NCBI GenBank assembly: GCA_002709185.1
Contig: PAQB01000031.1
Location: 1-20,671, forward strand
DNA length: 20,671 nt
Direction of reading: 5' to 3'
Source: Flavobacteriaceae bacterium
GTDB lineage: Bacteria; Bacteroidota; Bacteroidia; Flavobacteriales; Flavobacteriaceae
Below, one piece after another: positions 1 through 8,776 of the stretch. Positions within the stretch are counted from its first letter, which is position 1, and each line of letters begins with the position of its first letter. A model generated the notes under the pieces. The model worked only from the letters and a program-made list of their open reading frames with translations, did not search any database and was not told the origin of the DNA. Made by a program: the position numbers and the translations under genes.

Positions 1-86
1 CTGAAATCGATTTGCTAATGCAAAAAGAATCGTTCAAACACAAACACTGGATTAAACCTTTTAAAGATGAGATTAAAGGATTTTAA
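1..86 (+). CDS. C-terminal end of an unidentified protein (partial, cut by the left edge)
   Basis: An open frame enters from the left edge, with its first complete codon at position 3, and ends at a TAA at 84-86. The 27 visible residues finish in HKHWIKPFKDEIKGF, a charged and aromatic mix that looks like real protein. It overlaps the start of the next gene by 20 bases, as expected for tightly coupled genes in one operon. Too little is visible to assign a family. From general knowledge of flavobacterial iron loci, an HTTM (membrane gamma-carboxylase-like) protein often precedes this type of TonB receptor, but that is only a guess here. Confidence 0.45.
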   Translation, partial: EIDLLMQKESFKHKHWIKPFKDEIKGF

Positions 87-2493
87 AATTATTTATTTAT
101 TAGTGCTTTCAAATCTTTTATCGTTCGGGCAATCCGAAGTCTCGGGAACTGTTTTCGATAAATTCACAGAAGCGCCCATCGCATCTGTTGAGATTTTTTC
201 AGGATTTGGGCAATTGCTGACAACCACCGATATCAAAGGCGCTTATGCCTTTGTCGCAGACAAAGACAGCCTTGATTTGATCTATTTTTCCTATAACTAC
301 AAACCTTTTAAGACAACCATAAATACTTCCAAGAACCTTGAGTTAAAGGTTGTTTTGGAACCACTTACAGAGCAGTTGTCATCTGTTGAACTGGCTGTGG
401 TAAAAAAACAATATTTTTCAGTCAAACGCATGGCTGATGTAGAAGAAATGGCCATTTACGCTGGTAAAAAAAATGAGGTGGTCGTTATGAATAATATTTT
501 TGCAAATCTTGCCACCAATAATGCCCGACAAATATACAGCCAAATTGCGGGGCTGAATATTTATCAAAACGACGATGCTGGACTACAACTCAATATTGGC
601 GGACGTGGTCTAGATCCCAACCGAACCTCAAATTTTAATACCCGTCAAAATGGCTATGACATCAGTGCGGATGTATTGGGCTATCCCGAGAGTTATTATA
701 CCCCTGCATCCGAAGCCCTTTCAGAAATTCAAATTGTTCGCGGGGCGGCCTCCCTACAATATGGTACACAGTTTGGCGGCTTGGTAAATTTTAAAATGAA
801 AGCTCCCAATCCCAACCGTTTGTTGGAAGTCCAAACACGAAACACCCTGGGCAGCAACAATCTTTATACAAACTTCACAAGCCTTAGTGGAACTAAAAAC
901 AAGCTTGGGTATTATGCGTTTTTTAATTACAAAGAAGGAGATGGTTTTAGAGACAACTCTAATTTTTCGTCCAGGAATATGTATTTAAAATTGGTGTATA
1001 AGCTTTCAGACAAAACAGAGATATCAGGTGAAATAACGTATTTAAACTATCTGGCAAAGCAAGCCGGAGGCTTGAACGATGCAATGTTTGACAATGATCC
1101 CTATCAAAGCAATAGATCCAGAAATTGGTTTGCCATCAATTGGTTGCTTTACAATGCCAAAGTAACCCACGAATTTTCAGAAAGCACAAAATTCAGTTTT
1201 AATTTTTTTGGACTTGATGCGACCAGAGATGCCCTTGGTTTTAGGACCAATAGAGTCGATCAAGTAGATTCTTTTGAAGCGCGAGACCTCATCAAAGGCG
1301 ATTTTAAAAATTATGGTTTTGAGTCGCGATTGATTCACAACTATAAACTGTTAAATAAAAATGCTACGGCGCTTTTGGGCGTTAAGTTTTACAAGGCCAA
1401 CAATACAGGCCAACAAGGTCCAGGCAGCAGCGGATCGGACTCTAATTTTAGTTTTCAATCCCAACAATACATTGACTATCCTGCCCAATCCGATTATACT
1501 TATCCAAATCTTAACACCGCTGTTTTTGGCGAACAATTAATTTACTTAAATGATCAAATCTCAATCACCCCAGGGTTTCGGTTCGAGTACATTAAGACGG
1601 AAAGTCAAGGCTACAGCAAACGCATAAATTTAGACGGTGCTGGCAATGTCATCCTAAATGAAACTGATTTTTACGACGAAACACGTGAACGTTCCTTTGT
1701 TTTGTTGGGTATTGGCGCCAGTTATAAACCCAATACTTCCTTGGAATTATATGGCAACTTATCTCAAAACTATAGGTCAGTGACTTTTGCAGACATCAGC
1801 ATCATCAACCCAGCCTTTGTGATTAACCCCAATATCACCGATGAAAAAGGTGCAACAATGGATTTGGGCGCGCGCGGAGTTTTCAAAAATTACATTTCTT
1901 TTGACATTAGTGTATTCTCATTACTTTATGATGACCGTATTGGGTTTTTACAGAAAGTTTTTCCTGATGGAAATGTACGGTCCGAGCGCGGGAATATTGG
2001 AAAAGCAAGAATTTTTGGATTTGAAAGCCTGTTGGATTTTAATCTTAATGAAATTTTTAATTTTGACGGCAAGTTGAAATCCAATGTGTTTTTTAACACC
2101 TCACTTATTGATTCTAAATATACGGAAAGTCAAGCCAATGGAATTGTTGGGAATCGTGTAGAGTTTGTACCCAGAGTTAATTTTAAAACTGGATTTAAGT
2201 TATCTTATAAAGATTTCACCGCCAATCTCCAATATTCTTATCTATCAGACCAATTTACAGATGCTACCAATGCCACTGAGGGGAATTTAAGTGGTGTCAT
2301 TGGCGCGATTCCTGCTTATGATATTTTAGATTTTGGATGTTCCTATAAATGGGGTGCATTTCAGTTTGAATCAGGTGTAAACAATCTTCTGGATAATGCG
2401 TATTTTACTAGACGTGCAACAGGTTACCCAGGTCCAGGTATCATTCCTTCTGCTCCTCGAAATTTTTATCTCACGGTCCAATACAAACTGTAG
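67..2493 (+). CDS. TonB-dependent outer-membrane receptor, FecA-like, with N-terminal carboxypeptidase-like domain
   Basis: Predicted outer-membrane active transporter powered by TonB, probably for a ferric chelate. Residues 1-22 form a signal peptide ending LLSFGQ. Residues about 24-97 match the carboxypeptidase-D-like regulatory beta-sandwich that Bacteroidota receptors carry before the plug (SGTVFDKFTEAPI, then a VVLEPL end). The plug spans about 130-245, with LNIGGRGLDPNR and the EIQIVRGAASLQYGTQFGG motif. The rest is a 22-strand barrel rich in aromatic, alternating segments, ending in the aromatic/hydrophobic strand FYLTVQYKL. The length of 808 aa is usual for the family. It overlaps the preceding frame by 20 bases and lies 3 bases before a second receptor, so all belong to one operon. 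A HmuY lipoprotein downstream suggests iron or heme as substrate. The exact ligand cannot be read from sequence. Any Fur-type operator would lie left of the window. Confidence 0.93.
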   Translation: MRLKDFKIIYLLVLSNLLSFGQSEVSGTVFDKFTEAPIASVEIFSGFGQLLTTTDIKGAYAFVADKDSLDLIYFSYNYKPFKTTINTSKNLELKVVLEPLTEQLSSVELAVVKKQYFSVKRMADVEEMAIYAGKKNEVVVMNNIFANLATNNARQIYSQIAGLNIYQNDDAGLQLNIGGRGLDPNRTSNFNTRQNGYDISADVLGYPESYYTPASEALSEIQIVRGAASLQYGTQFGGLVNFKMKAPNPNRLLEVQTRNTLGSNNLYTNFTSLSGTKNKLGYYAFFNYKEGDGFRDNSNFSSRNMYLKLVYKLSDKTEISGEITYLNYLAKQAGGLNDAMFDNDPYQSNRSRNWFAINWLLYNAKVTHEFSESTKFSFNFFGLDATRDALGFRTNRVDQVDSFEARDLIKGDFKNYGFESRLIHNYKLLNKNATALLGVKFYKANNTGQQGPGSSGSDSNFSFQSQQYIDYPAQSDYTYPNLNTAVFGEQLIYLNDQISITPGFRFEYIKTESQGYSKRINLDGAGNVILNETDFYDETRERSFVLLGIGASYKPNTSLELYGNLSQNYRSVTFADISIINPAFVINPNITDEKGATMDLGARGVFKNYISFDISVFSLLYDDRIGFLQKVFPDGNVRSERGNIGKARIFGFESLLDFNLNEIFNFDGKLKSNVFFNTSLIDSKYTESQANGIVGNRVEFVPRVNFKTGFKLSYKDFTANLQYSYLSDQFTDATNATEGNLSGVIGAIPAYDILDFGCSYKWGAFQFESGVNNLLDNAYFTRRATGYPGPGIIPSAPRNFYLTVQYKL

Positions 2494-2496
2494 TTA

Positions 2497-4578
2497 ATGC
2501 ATTTTCCAAGGCTTTCTTTATTAATTTTATTCTGCGGTACGCAATGGCTTTTTTCCCAAGTTCCAACTGAAGTTGTTATGGACTCGACAGCAGTTGAAAA
2601 TCTTAATGAAGTTATCATTTCTGCTACCCGCACCAAACGGCAATTGACTTCAATACCTTTGCCAATACAACTGATTTCAGCCAAGGCGATTGCTGCTGCA
2701 AATTCCATTCGCCTCAATGATATTCTTGAGGAGCAAACAGGCTTGCTAATGGTTCCTGATTTTGGTGGCGTACAAGGCCTTCAAATGCAGGGGCTTGATA
2801 GCCAATACAATTTAATTTTAATTGACGGTGTACCGCTTATAGGGCGTTCTGCAGGCACTTTAGATTTGTCTAGGGTTACAGTAGGCAATATCAAACAAAT
2901 TGAGATTGTAAAAGGGCCCTCTTCTAGCCTTTATGGCAATGAAGCTTTGGCTGGTATTGTTAACATTATAACGCAAACCCCTAAGACCGGTTTTACAGGC
3001 CGTTTTTATTACCGTGGAGGTACGTTTAGTTCAAATGACTTGAATACAGAACTCAGTTATAAAAAAGACAAACTTGGGCTTTATGCTTTTGTCAATCGTT
3101 TTTCTAATGAGGGATACGATTTGGTAGATTCAGACGATATCAATACTGTTGAGCCTTTTCACAATTATACCTTTAACACTAAAATTAATTATGAGTTTTC
3201 AGAAAAAGTCAAGCTCTTCGTTTCTGGCAGGCTCTACCGCCAAGTACAAGACAATGTCGCGAGTGCCAGCAGCTATAATGGAGAGAGTCAAATTGATGAA
3301 TGGAATTTTCATTCAAAATTAGAATTTACATTCAATGAAAGTTGGCACAATCAATTCGAATTCTACACCACTACTTACAAGGCAGAAGAATTTTTAAATG
3401 ATGCAGCAGATAATTTGTTCTCATACAGCGATTTTAAACAACGTTTTTCAAGACCTGAATTCAGAACTGTTTTTAAGCCGAATACACATAATTCATTTAT
3501 CGCTGGGGTAGGGATGCAATTCGAAAGCTTGCAAAGAACAGACTTTTTTGAAAACCCCAAGTTTAATTCATCCTATCTTTATTCTCAATATGAGTACAAA
3601 AAAAACGATGAATTCAATTTGATTCTAGGCCTTCGTTTTGATCGACATAATGAATACGCATCTCAACTTAGCCCCAAAGCGGCTGTACGCTATAAATTCA
3701 ATGATAAACTGGCTGTCAAAGGTTCTGTAAGTTACGGATTTAAAACCCCCGATTTCAGACAATTATATTTTGATTTTACAAATGCAACTGTAGGCTACAC
3801 GGTTTTGGGGTATAATGCTGTAACCACAATTATCCCCGAGTTAGAAGCCAATGGCGATATTGCGAACCTTTTGGTGCCTCTAAGTGGGTTTGAGGGCAAC
3901 CTAAAACCTGAGCGTTCAATTGGATATAATTTTGGAATTGATCTAGAAATCGATTCAAAACTCAAAATCAATTTGAACTTATTTAGAAATGAAATCTCGA
4001 ACCTTATTGACACTAGAGTAATCGCCAGAAAAACTAATGGCCAAAACGTTTTTAGTTATTATAATGTAAACGAGATTTATACCCAAGGACTCGAACTCAA
4101 TGCCAACTTAAAATTTAATAAAAACACCGTACTTACAACTGGCTATCAATTGTTGTATGCAAAAGACAAAAAAGCCATTCAAGCTTTCAAAAATGGTGAA
4201 GTATTTGCAAGGTTAACCCCTACATCGCCCGCTTTTGTGCTTTCAAAGAAAGATTATTTTGGCTTGTTAAACCGCTCTAGGCATATGCTCAATTTTAAGC
4301 TTTCTTATCACATGAAAAAATGGAATTTGGACAGTAACATAAGAGCTACGTATAGAAGTAAATTTGGGCTTTATGACAACAATGGTAATGGTTATTTAGA
4401 TGCTTACGATACATTTGTTTCTGGCTATTCAATTTTTGATTTTGCAATTAATAAAACCATTTTTGAACATTACAAACTGGGTTTTGGAATGGATAATTTT
4501 TTAGATTTTAATGACCCTCAAAATATCAGTAATATTGCTGGCAGGATTGTTTATGGAAATGTGACTATAAATTTTTAA
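2497..4578 (+). CDS. TonB-dependent outer-membrane receptor, probable heme/iron receptor (HmuR-like partner of HmuY)
   Basis: Predicted 693-residue TonB-dependent receptor. Residues 1-21 are a signal peptide ending LFSQ. A TonB-box-like stretch, NEVIISATRTKR, lies near residues 37-48. The plug (about 48-160) carries IDGVPLIGRSAG and the classic EIVKGPSSSLYGNEALAG motif. The barrel follows, with YGFKTPDFRQLY in the middle, reminiscent of the FRAP/NPDL-type segment of heme and BtuB-like receptors. The last strand ends NVTINF with a terminal Phe, typical of BAM substrates. Unlike its upstream neighbour it has no carboxypeptidase-like domain. The start ATG lies 3 bases after the previous stop, and a HmuY gene follows after 17 bases. 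HmuY proteins are known partners of TonB heme receptors, so this is the better candidate for the cognate channel. Substrate is inferred from context only. Confidence 0.9.
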   Translation: MHFPRLSLLILFCGTQWLFSQVPTEVVMDSTAVENLNEVIISATRTKRQLTSIPLPIQLISAKAIAAANSIRLNDILEEQTGLLMVPDFGGVQGLQMQGLDSQYNLILIDGVPLIGRSAGTLDLSRVTVGNIKQIEIVKGPSSSLYGNEALAGIVNIITQTPKTGFTGRFYYRGGTFSSNDLNTELSYKKDKLGLYAFVNRFSNEGYDLVDSDDINTVEPFHNYTFNTKINYEFSEKVKLFVSGRLYRQVQDNVASASSYNGESQIDEWNFHSKLEFTFNESWHNQFEFYTTTYKAEEFLNDAADNLFSYSDFKQRFSRPEFRTVFKPNTHNSFIAGVGMQFESLQRTDFFENPKFNSSYLYSQYEYKKNDEFNLILGLRFDRHNEYASQLSPKAAVRYKFNDKLAVKGSVSYGFKTPDFRQLYFDFTNATVGYTVLGYNAVTTIIPELEANGDIANLLVPLSGFEGNLKPERSIGYNFGIDLEIDSKLKINLNLFRNEISNLIDTRVIARKTNGQNVFSYYNVNEIYTQGLELNANLKFNKNTVLTTGYQLLYAKDKKAIQAFKNGEVFARLTPTSPAFVLSKKDYFGLLNRSRHMLNFKLSYHMKKWNLDSNIRATYRSKFGLYDNNGNGYLDAYDTFVSGYSIFDFAINKTIFEHYKLGFGMDNFLDFNDPQNISNIAGRIVYGNVTINF

Positions 4579-4595
4579 TAATAAATACAATAGTA

Positions 4596-5222
4596 ATGAA
4601 ATCATACAATACATATAAAACTCTGATCTTCTTGTCTGTTTTTGTTTTTACTTCCTGTAATGACGATGAAGGAAGCCCCTTGCCAGCTGATCAATATTCA
4701 CAAATTACCAACTTACATGCACCGATGACAGGCGGTCAAGGCCAAGAACCCTCCAGCGGCAGCTACACAAAGTTTGATTTTGCTACGGCTTCAGTGACTA
4801 CAAGCGATACCCAATGGGATATTGCCTTTAGAGGGACAACAATTATCGTTAATGGCGGTACATCTACAGGCGATGCGGACGAGCCAGAGCGCAATGGTAA
4901 CGCAGCGGCTTACATTAAAAGTCTGCCGTTTTCAGAAGTGACATCTGTTGTTGTAAGCGATTTTACTCAAGATTCTTTAGAAGAAGGTTTGGCTATTCCT
5001 ACAGGAAGCGGAAATGGTTGGTATAGCTATACAGGTCCCCCAGAACATTTAATTCTCCCTATTCCAGGGAAAACATTGGTTATTAGGACACATGACTTTA
5101 AATATGCTAAGGTTGAAATTTTAAGTTATTATAAAGATTTAGATGAATCTGTTGCTGAAAACGCACGCCATTATACCTTTAATTATTCGTACAATGCTAA
5201 TGAAAATGAAACCACTTTCTAA
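4596..5222 (+). CDS. hmuY: HmuY family lipoprotein (probable heme-binding)
   Basis: A 208-residue predicted lipoprotein. The signal peptide ends in the lipobox VFTSC, giving Cys21 as the lipidated residue. NDDE follows directly; acidic residues just after the Cys are a feature of surface-export signals in Flavobacteriia. The core resembles HmuY: a TQWDIAFRG strand (about 72-80), the glycine-rich IIVNGGTSTGDAD segment, GNGWYSYTGPPEHLILPIPG and VIRTHDFKYAKVEILSYYKD. HmuY of Porphyromonas binds heme with two histidines and passes it to a TonB receptor. Here His151 and His166 are possible ligands, but I could not align them to the known pair. It is the third gene of the receptor operon, 17 bases after the second receptor. 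Nothing suggests truncation. Confidence 0.85.
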   Translation: MKSYNTYKTLIFLSVFVFTSCNDDEGSPLPADQYSQITNLHAPMTGGQGQEPSSGSYTKFDFATASVTTSDTQWDIAFRGTTIIVNGGTSTGDADEPERNGNAAAYIKSLPFSEVTSVVVSDFTQDSLEEGLAIPTGSGNGWYSYTGPPEHLILPIPGKTLVIRTHDFKYAKVEILSYYKDLDESVAENARHYTFNYSYNANENETTF

Positions 5223-5241
5223 GGATTTTAAAAACACACAA

Positions 5242-5271
5242 TAGTTAATAGAATAAAAAACCTTAAATTTG
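5242..5271 (+). promoter_or_regulatory. Candidate promoter of guaB (TAG-N19-TAAATTTG)
   Basis: A -7 box TAAATTTG at 5264-5271 matches the Bacteroidota consensus TAnnTTTG exactly. Nineteen bases upstream, 5242-5244 is TAG, one base off the TTG of the -33 element. Transcription would begin near 5276-5278. That excludes the upstream ATG at 5273 and favours the ATG at 5294. Confidence 0.5.
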
Positions 5272-5273
5272 CA

Positions 5274-5293
5274 TGCAATTAAACCTAATTGCA
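5274..5293. promoter_or_regulatory. Perfect 8-bp inverted repeat abutting the guaB start codon
   Basis: TGCAATTA, four bases (AACC), then TAATTGCA: a perfect inverted repeat whose last base directly precedes the ATG at 5294. It lies at or just after the predicted transcription start. It could be a DNA operator or an RNA hairpin that limits ribosome access. The structure is seen directly; the function is inferred. Confidence 0.4.
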
Positions 5294-6766
5294 ATGCAAT
5301 CACATCTTTCTAAAATTATTGGCGAAGGGCTCACCTACGATGATGTTCTTCTGATACCTGCTTTTTCGGAGGTTTTACCCCGGGAAGTCAGCATTACAAC
5401 TAAATTTTCTAAAAATATTGAACTCAATGTTCCCATCGTTTCCGCAGCCATGGATACCGTTACTGAAAGTGCCATGGCCATTGCCATTGCTCGTGAAGGT
5501 GGTATTGGGGTGTTACACAAGAATATGACCATAGAACAGCAGGCCATTGAGGTGCGTAAAGTAAAACGTGCAGAAAGTGGTATGATTATAGATCCTGTTA
5601 CACTTCAATTGGATGCCATCGTTATGGATGCTAAAAAGAGCATGAAAGAGCACCGCATTGGTGGAATTCCAATTGTGGACAAAAATTACGTTTTGAAAGG
5701 GATTGTTACCAACAGAGATTTGAGATTTGAAAAAAACAATCAGCGTGCGATTACAGAGGTCATGACCTCTGAAAATTTAGTGGTTACGTCTGAAGGAACT
5801 TCGCTTCAACAAGCCGAGGTGATTCTTCAGAAAAATAAAATAGAAAAGTTGCCAGTAGTTGATAATGATAATAAACTCATCGGTCTGATTACTTTTAGAG
5901 ACATTACAAAGCTCACCCAAAAACCCATTTCTAACAAAGACCAATATGGTCGCCTTCGCGTGGCTGCTGCCATTGGAGTTACTGGCGATGCTTTGGAACG
6001 GACCCAAGCATTGGTTAACTCTGGAGTTGATGCCATTGTTATTGACACTGCCCATGGCCATACCAAAGGCGTAGTCGATGTTTTGAAAACCACTAAAGCT
6101 AAGTTTCCAGGTCTCGATGTGGTAGTAGGAAATATTGCCACTGCTGCAGCAGCAGAATACTTGGTTAAAGCAGGAGCAGATGCAGTAAAAGTTGGTATTG
6201 GACCAGGCTCGATTTGTACAACACGTGTGGTTGCTGGGGTTGGATTTCCACAGTTTTCTGCTATTTTAGAAGTGGCCGAAGCGCTTAAAGGATCAGGGAT
6301 TCCGGTTATTGCCGATGGAGGCATTCGTTATACAGGCGATATTCCAAAGGCCTTGGCAGCGGGTGCAGACTGTGTCATGCTGGGGTCACTCTTAGCAGGC
6401 ACAAAAGAATCTCCAGGAGAAACTATTATTTATGAAGGTCGAAAATTTAAATCCTACAGAGGTATGGGGTCTGTAGAAGCGATGAAAGAAGGCAGTAAGG
6501 ACCGTTATTTTCAAGATGTTGAAGACGATATTAAAAAACTTGTTCCTGAAGGAATTGTTGGGCGTGTGCCCTACAAAGGGGAGCTTTTTGAGAGTCTTCA
6601 TCAGTTTGTAGGAGGCATTCGAGCTGGCATGGGTTATTGCGGGGCTAAGGATATCAATACACTTAAAGAAACCGGTCAATTTGTTAAAATCACTTCCTCA
6701 GGAATTAATGAAAGTCACCCCCACAATGTGATGATCACAAAAGAGGCACCTAATTATTCTCGATAA
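5294..6766 (+). CDS. guaB: Inosine-5'-monophosphate dehydrogenase
   Basis: Oxidises IMP to XMP with NAD+, the committed step of guanine nucleotide synthesis in the cytosol. Visible landmarks, numbered from the chosen start: [11 protein letters not shown] (10-20); the [12 protein letters not shown] barrel strand (48-59); two CBS domains at about 96-145 and 155-205 ([26 protein letters not shown]); DTAHGH (251-256); the catalytic loop GPGSICTTR with Cys308; [12 protein letters not shown]; and GYRG-type phosphate loop SYRGMGS with the RYF flap near 404. An in-frame ATG at 5273 would add seven residues. I prefer 5294 because it gives 490 aa, the usual family length, and because the predicted transcription start lies downstream of 5273. 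The gene has its own probable promoter and follows the heme operon after a short gap. Confidence 0.97.
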   Translation: MQSHLSKIIGEGLTYDDVLLIPAFSEVLPREVSITTKFSKNIELNVPIVSAAMDTVTESAMAIAIAREGGIGVLHKNMTIEQQAIEVRKVKRAESGMIIDPVTLQLDAIVMDAKKSMKEHRIGGIPIVDKNYVLKGIVTNRDLRFEKNNQRAITEVMTSENLVVTSEGTSLQQAEVILQKNKIEKLPVVDNDNKLIGLITFRDITKLTQKPISNKDQYGRLRVAAAIGVTGDALERTQALVNSGVDAIVIDTAHGHTKGVVDVLKTTKAKFPGLDVVVGNIATAAAAEYLVKAGADAVKVGIGPGSICTTRVVAGVGFPQFSAILEVAEALKGSGIPVIADGGIRYTGDIPKALAAGADCVMLGSLLAGTKESPGETIIYEGRKFKSYRGMGSVEAMKEGSKDRYFQDVEDDIKKLVPEGIVGRVPYKGELFESLHQFVGGIRAGMGYCGAKDINTLKETGQFVKITSSGINESHPHNVMITKEAPNYSR

Positions 6767-6791
6767 TTAAAGTTTTCAATATTGCATCCTA

Positions 6792-6821
6792 TTGCAAATT
6801 GTTCAATTTTTTATAAGTTTG
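6792..6821 (+). promoter_or_regulatory. Promoter for the parvulin gene cluster (TTG-N19-TAAGTTTG)
   Basis: TTG at 6792-6794, exactly 19 bases, then TAAGTTTG at 6814-6821: a full match to the Bacteroidota housekeeping promoter. Predicted transcription starts near 6827, leaving an 18-base leader before the ATG at 6845. The -33 element lies in the second copy of a TATTGCA direct repeat (6780-6786 and 6790-6796, period 10). Confidence 0.65.
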
Positions 6822-6844
6822 TTATCCCAAAAAATCAAATAAAT

Positions 6845-8776
6845 ATGATCAGATTTTTCCTAGTTTTAAACCTCTTAGTTGGATCCGTAAATTTCACCAT
6901 TGCCCAATCTATTGATTCAGAAAACCTGATGACCATCGGAGGTGAGACCATTTCAGTTAAAGAATTTTTAAGGGTTTACAATAAAAACATTGATTTGGTT
7001 CAGGACGAGAGTCAAAAAAATATTGACTACTATCTCAATCTTTACACCAATTATAAACTAAAATTAAAAGAAGCCCGGACGCTTGGTTTTGATAAAAAGG
7101 ATAGTTATAAGAAAGAATTTGAAAGTTACAAAAATCAACTTTCGAAAGCTTACACCACCGATAAAGAAGTTACAGAAACCCTTGTAAAAGAAGCCTACAA
7201 TCGTACTACCAGTGAAGTCAAAGCACATCATATATTGGTGCGCATTCAACCTGGCCAAGATACGCTCGCTGCATATGAGAAAATTAAAGCGTTAAGATCT
7301 CGTATGGTCAAAGAAGATTTCACAAGTCTTCGTACTGCATTGCACGACGGTAAATCTGTCTTTGTTGAAGATTTAGGTTATTTTTCTGCTTTCAAGATGG
7401 TCTATGATTTTGAAAATGCTGCTTTCAATACGCCATTAGGACAAACATCAAAACCTTTTAGGACCCAATTCGGATATCATGTCGTTAAGGTATTGGATAA
7501 AAGACCTTCAAAAGGTAAAGTTCAAGTGGCACACATTATGATTGCTAACAATCAAAAAGACAGCACTTTAGTTCCTGAGAACAGAATAAAAGAAATTTTC
7601 AGATCAATTCAAGAAGGAGATTCTTTTGAAAGCTTGGCCAAGCAGTTTTCCGATGATAAAAGTTCTGCAGCCAAGGGTGGGGTGATGAATCCCTTTAAAT
7701 CTGGAGATATAAGGTCTGAAATTTTTGTTAATACTGCTTTTGGGTTAAAAGAAATTGGTGCTATTTCAGAACCCATACAATCCCAATTTGGTTGGCATAT
7801 TTTAAAGCTCATTTCAAAAACCCCTGTTGAGCCCTATGAACAAATCAAAGTTGATTTAGAGCAGAAAGTCAAGCGGGATGCGCGTTCTAAGGTCATTCGT
7901 CAAAAGATGCTAGAAAAGTTGAAACAACAGTACACGATTAGCCAACCCAGTCTAGAATCAGTGGTTGCGAAAATCCAAAAAAATGATGCTGATGACACTT
8001 GGGAGGTAGAGGCTTCCATGGAACCTCAAGTTTTCTTAAAAATAGAATCTCAAGAACTCTCATATAGAGACTTTTTAGATTTATTAAATAAAAACAAACG
8101 TTCTTTCAAGGCTTCAACTGGAAAATCAAAATTCATTTCAAATCAATATGCACTTTTTCTTGGAAACAACCTTTTTCAGTATAAGAAAAATAACCTCATT
8201 AATGAAAATGAAGATTATGCTAATGTTTTAAAAGAATATGAAGAAGGTCTGTTGTTATTTGACATCATGGAAAATAAAATATGGAAAGGCGCTCAATTAG
8301 ACTCAATAGGTTTAAAATCATATTACAACGAAAATACTTCTAAGTTTAAGTCAAACAGCAAAATTACAGCTACCATTGCACGTTCTAACAAAAAAAAGAA
8401 ACTGAAGGCCGTCAAAAAAATGTGGAGTCAAGGCTTTTCAACTGATGCCATCTCTCAAAAATTAAACGAACGTGATCAAGCTTTAATTTTTAGTAGTGGT
8501 GATTTTGAGATAGACAGCCCGTTAATTCCTAAAAATATGGTTTTCAATAAGGGAATTTCTGAAATCTACAGCTTGGACGATAACTATGTCTTACTGAATA
8601 TTAGTAATATTGAAACTCCACAAATACTATCATTTGAGGATGCTAAAGGTGCTGTCATTTCCAAGTATCAAAGTGTTTTAGAGTCCAAATGGCTTGAAAC
8701 ATTAAGAAATAAATACCCGATTGTCATCAATGAGAAGATACTTAGTGATTTAAAAAAAAGTATTAAAACCGAATGA
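6845..8776 (+). CDS. Periplasmic parvulin-type peptidyl-prolyl isomerase (two rotamase domains)
   Basis: Predicted periplasmic folding factor that isomerises X-Pro bonds. From the chosen start there are 643 residues. Residues 1-20 form a signal peptide (MIRFFLVLNLL, then TIA/QS). A helical N-terminal chaperone-like region follows, then a first parvulin domain at about 123-220 (KAHHILVRI, DLGYFSAF, FGYHVVKV). A second lies at about 225-326 (VQVAHIMIA, FESLAKQFSDD, KGGVMNPF, FGWHILKLI). The first domain lacks the usual SDDxxA-GG stretch and may be weak catalytically. The C-terminal 300 residues include a degenerate parvulin-like end (DNYVLLNISNIETPQ), as in PpiD-like proteins. An extended frame from 6782 adds 21 residues with no signal character and begins upstream of the promoter, so I start at 6845. 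The stop overlaps the next start in ATGA. Confidence 0.88.
   Translation: MIRFFLVLNLLVGSVNFTIAQSIDSENLMTIGGETISVKEFLRVYNKNIDLVQDESQKNIDYYLNLYTNYKLKLKEARTLGFDKKDSYKKEFESYKNQLSKAYTTDKEVTETLVKEAYNRTTSEVKAHHILVRIQPGQDTLAAYEKIKALRSRMVKEDFTSLRTALHDGKSVFVEDLGYFSAFKMVYDFENAAFNTPLGQTSKPFRTQFGYHVVKVLDKRPSKGKVQVAHIMIANNQKDSTLVPENRIKEIFRSIQEGDSFESLAKQFSDDKSSAAKGGVMNPFKSGDIRSEIFVNTAFGLKEIGAISEPIQSQFGWHILKLISKTPVEPYEQIKVDLEQKVKRDARSKVIRQKMLEKLKQQYTISQPSLESVVAKIQKNDADDTWEVEASMEPQVFLKIESQELSYRDFLDLLNKNKRSFKASTGKSKFISNQYALFLGNNLFQYKKNNLINENEDYANVLKEYEEGLLLFDIMENKIWKGAQLDSIGLKSYYNENTSKFKSNSKITATIARSNKKKKLKAVKKMWSQGFSTDAISQKLNERDQALIFSSGDFEIDSPLIPKNMVFNKGISEIYSLDDNYVLLNISNIETPQILSFEDAKGAVISKYQSVLESKWLETLRNKYPIVINEKILSDLKKSIKTE

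Noticed and set aside
5273..5293. Seven-residue extension of guaB from the upstream ATG
   Set aside because: It falls in the inverted repeat at or before the expected transcript start, and the shorter protein has the usual family length.
5827..6324. Long minus-strand open frame opposite guaB
   Set aside because: It lies wholly within a confidently identified gene, has no family resemblance, and is a shadow of guaB codon usage.
6782..6844. N-terminal extension of the first parvulin gene
   Set aside because: It would start upstream of the predicted transcription start and add residues without signal-peptide character before a good signal peptide at 6845.
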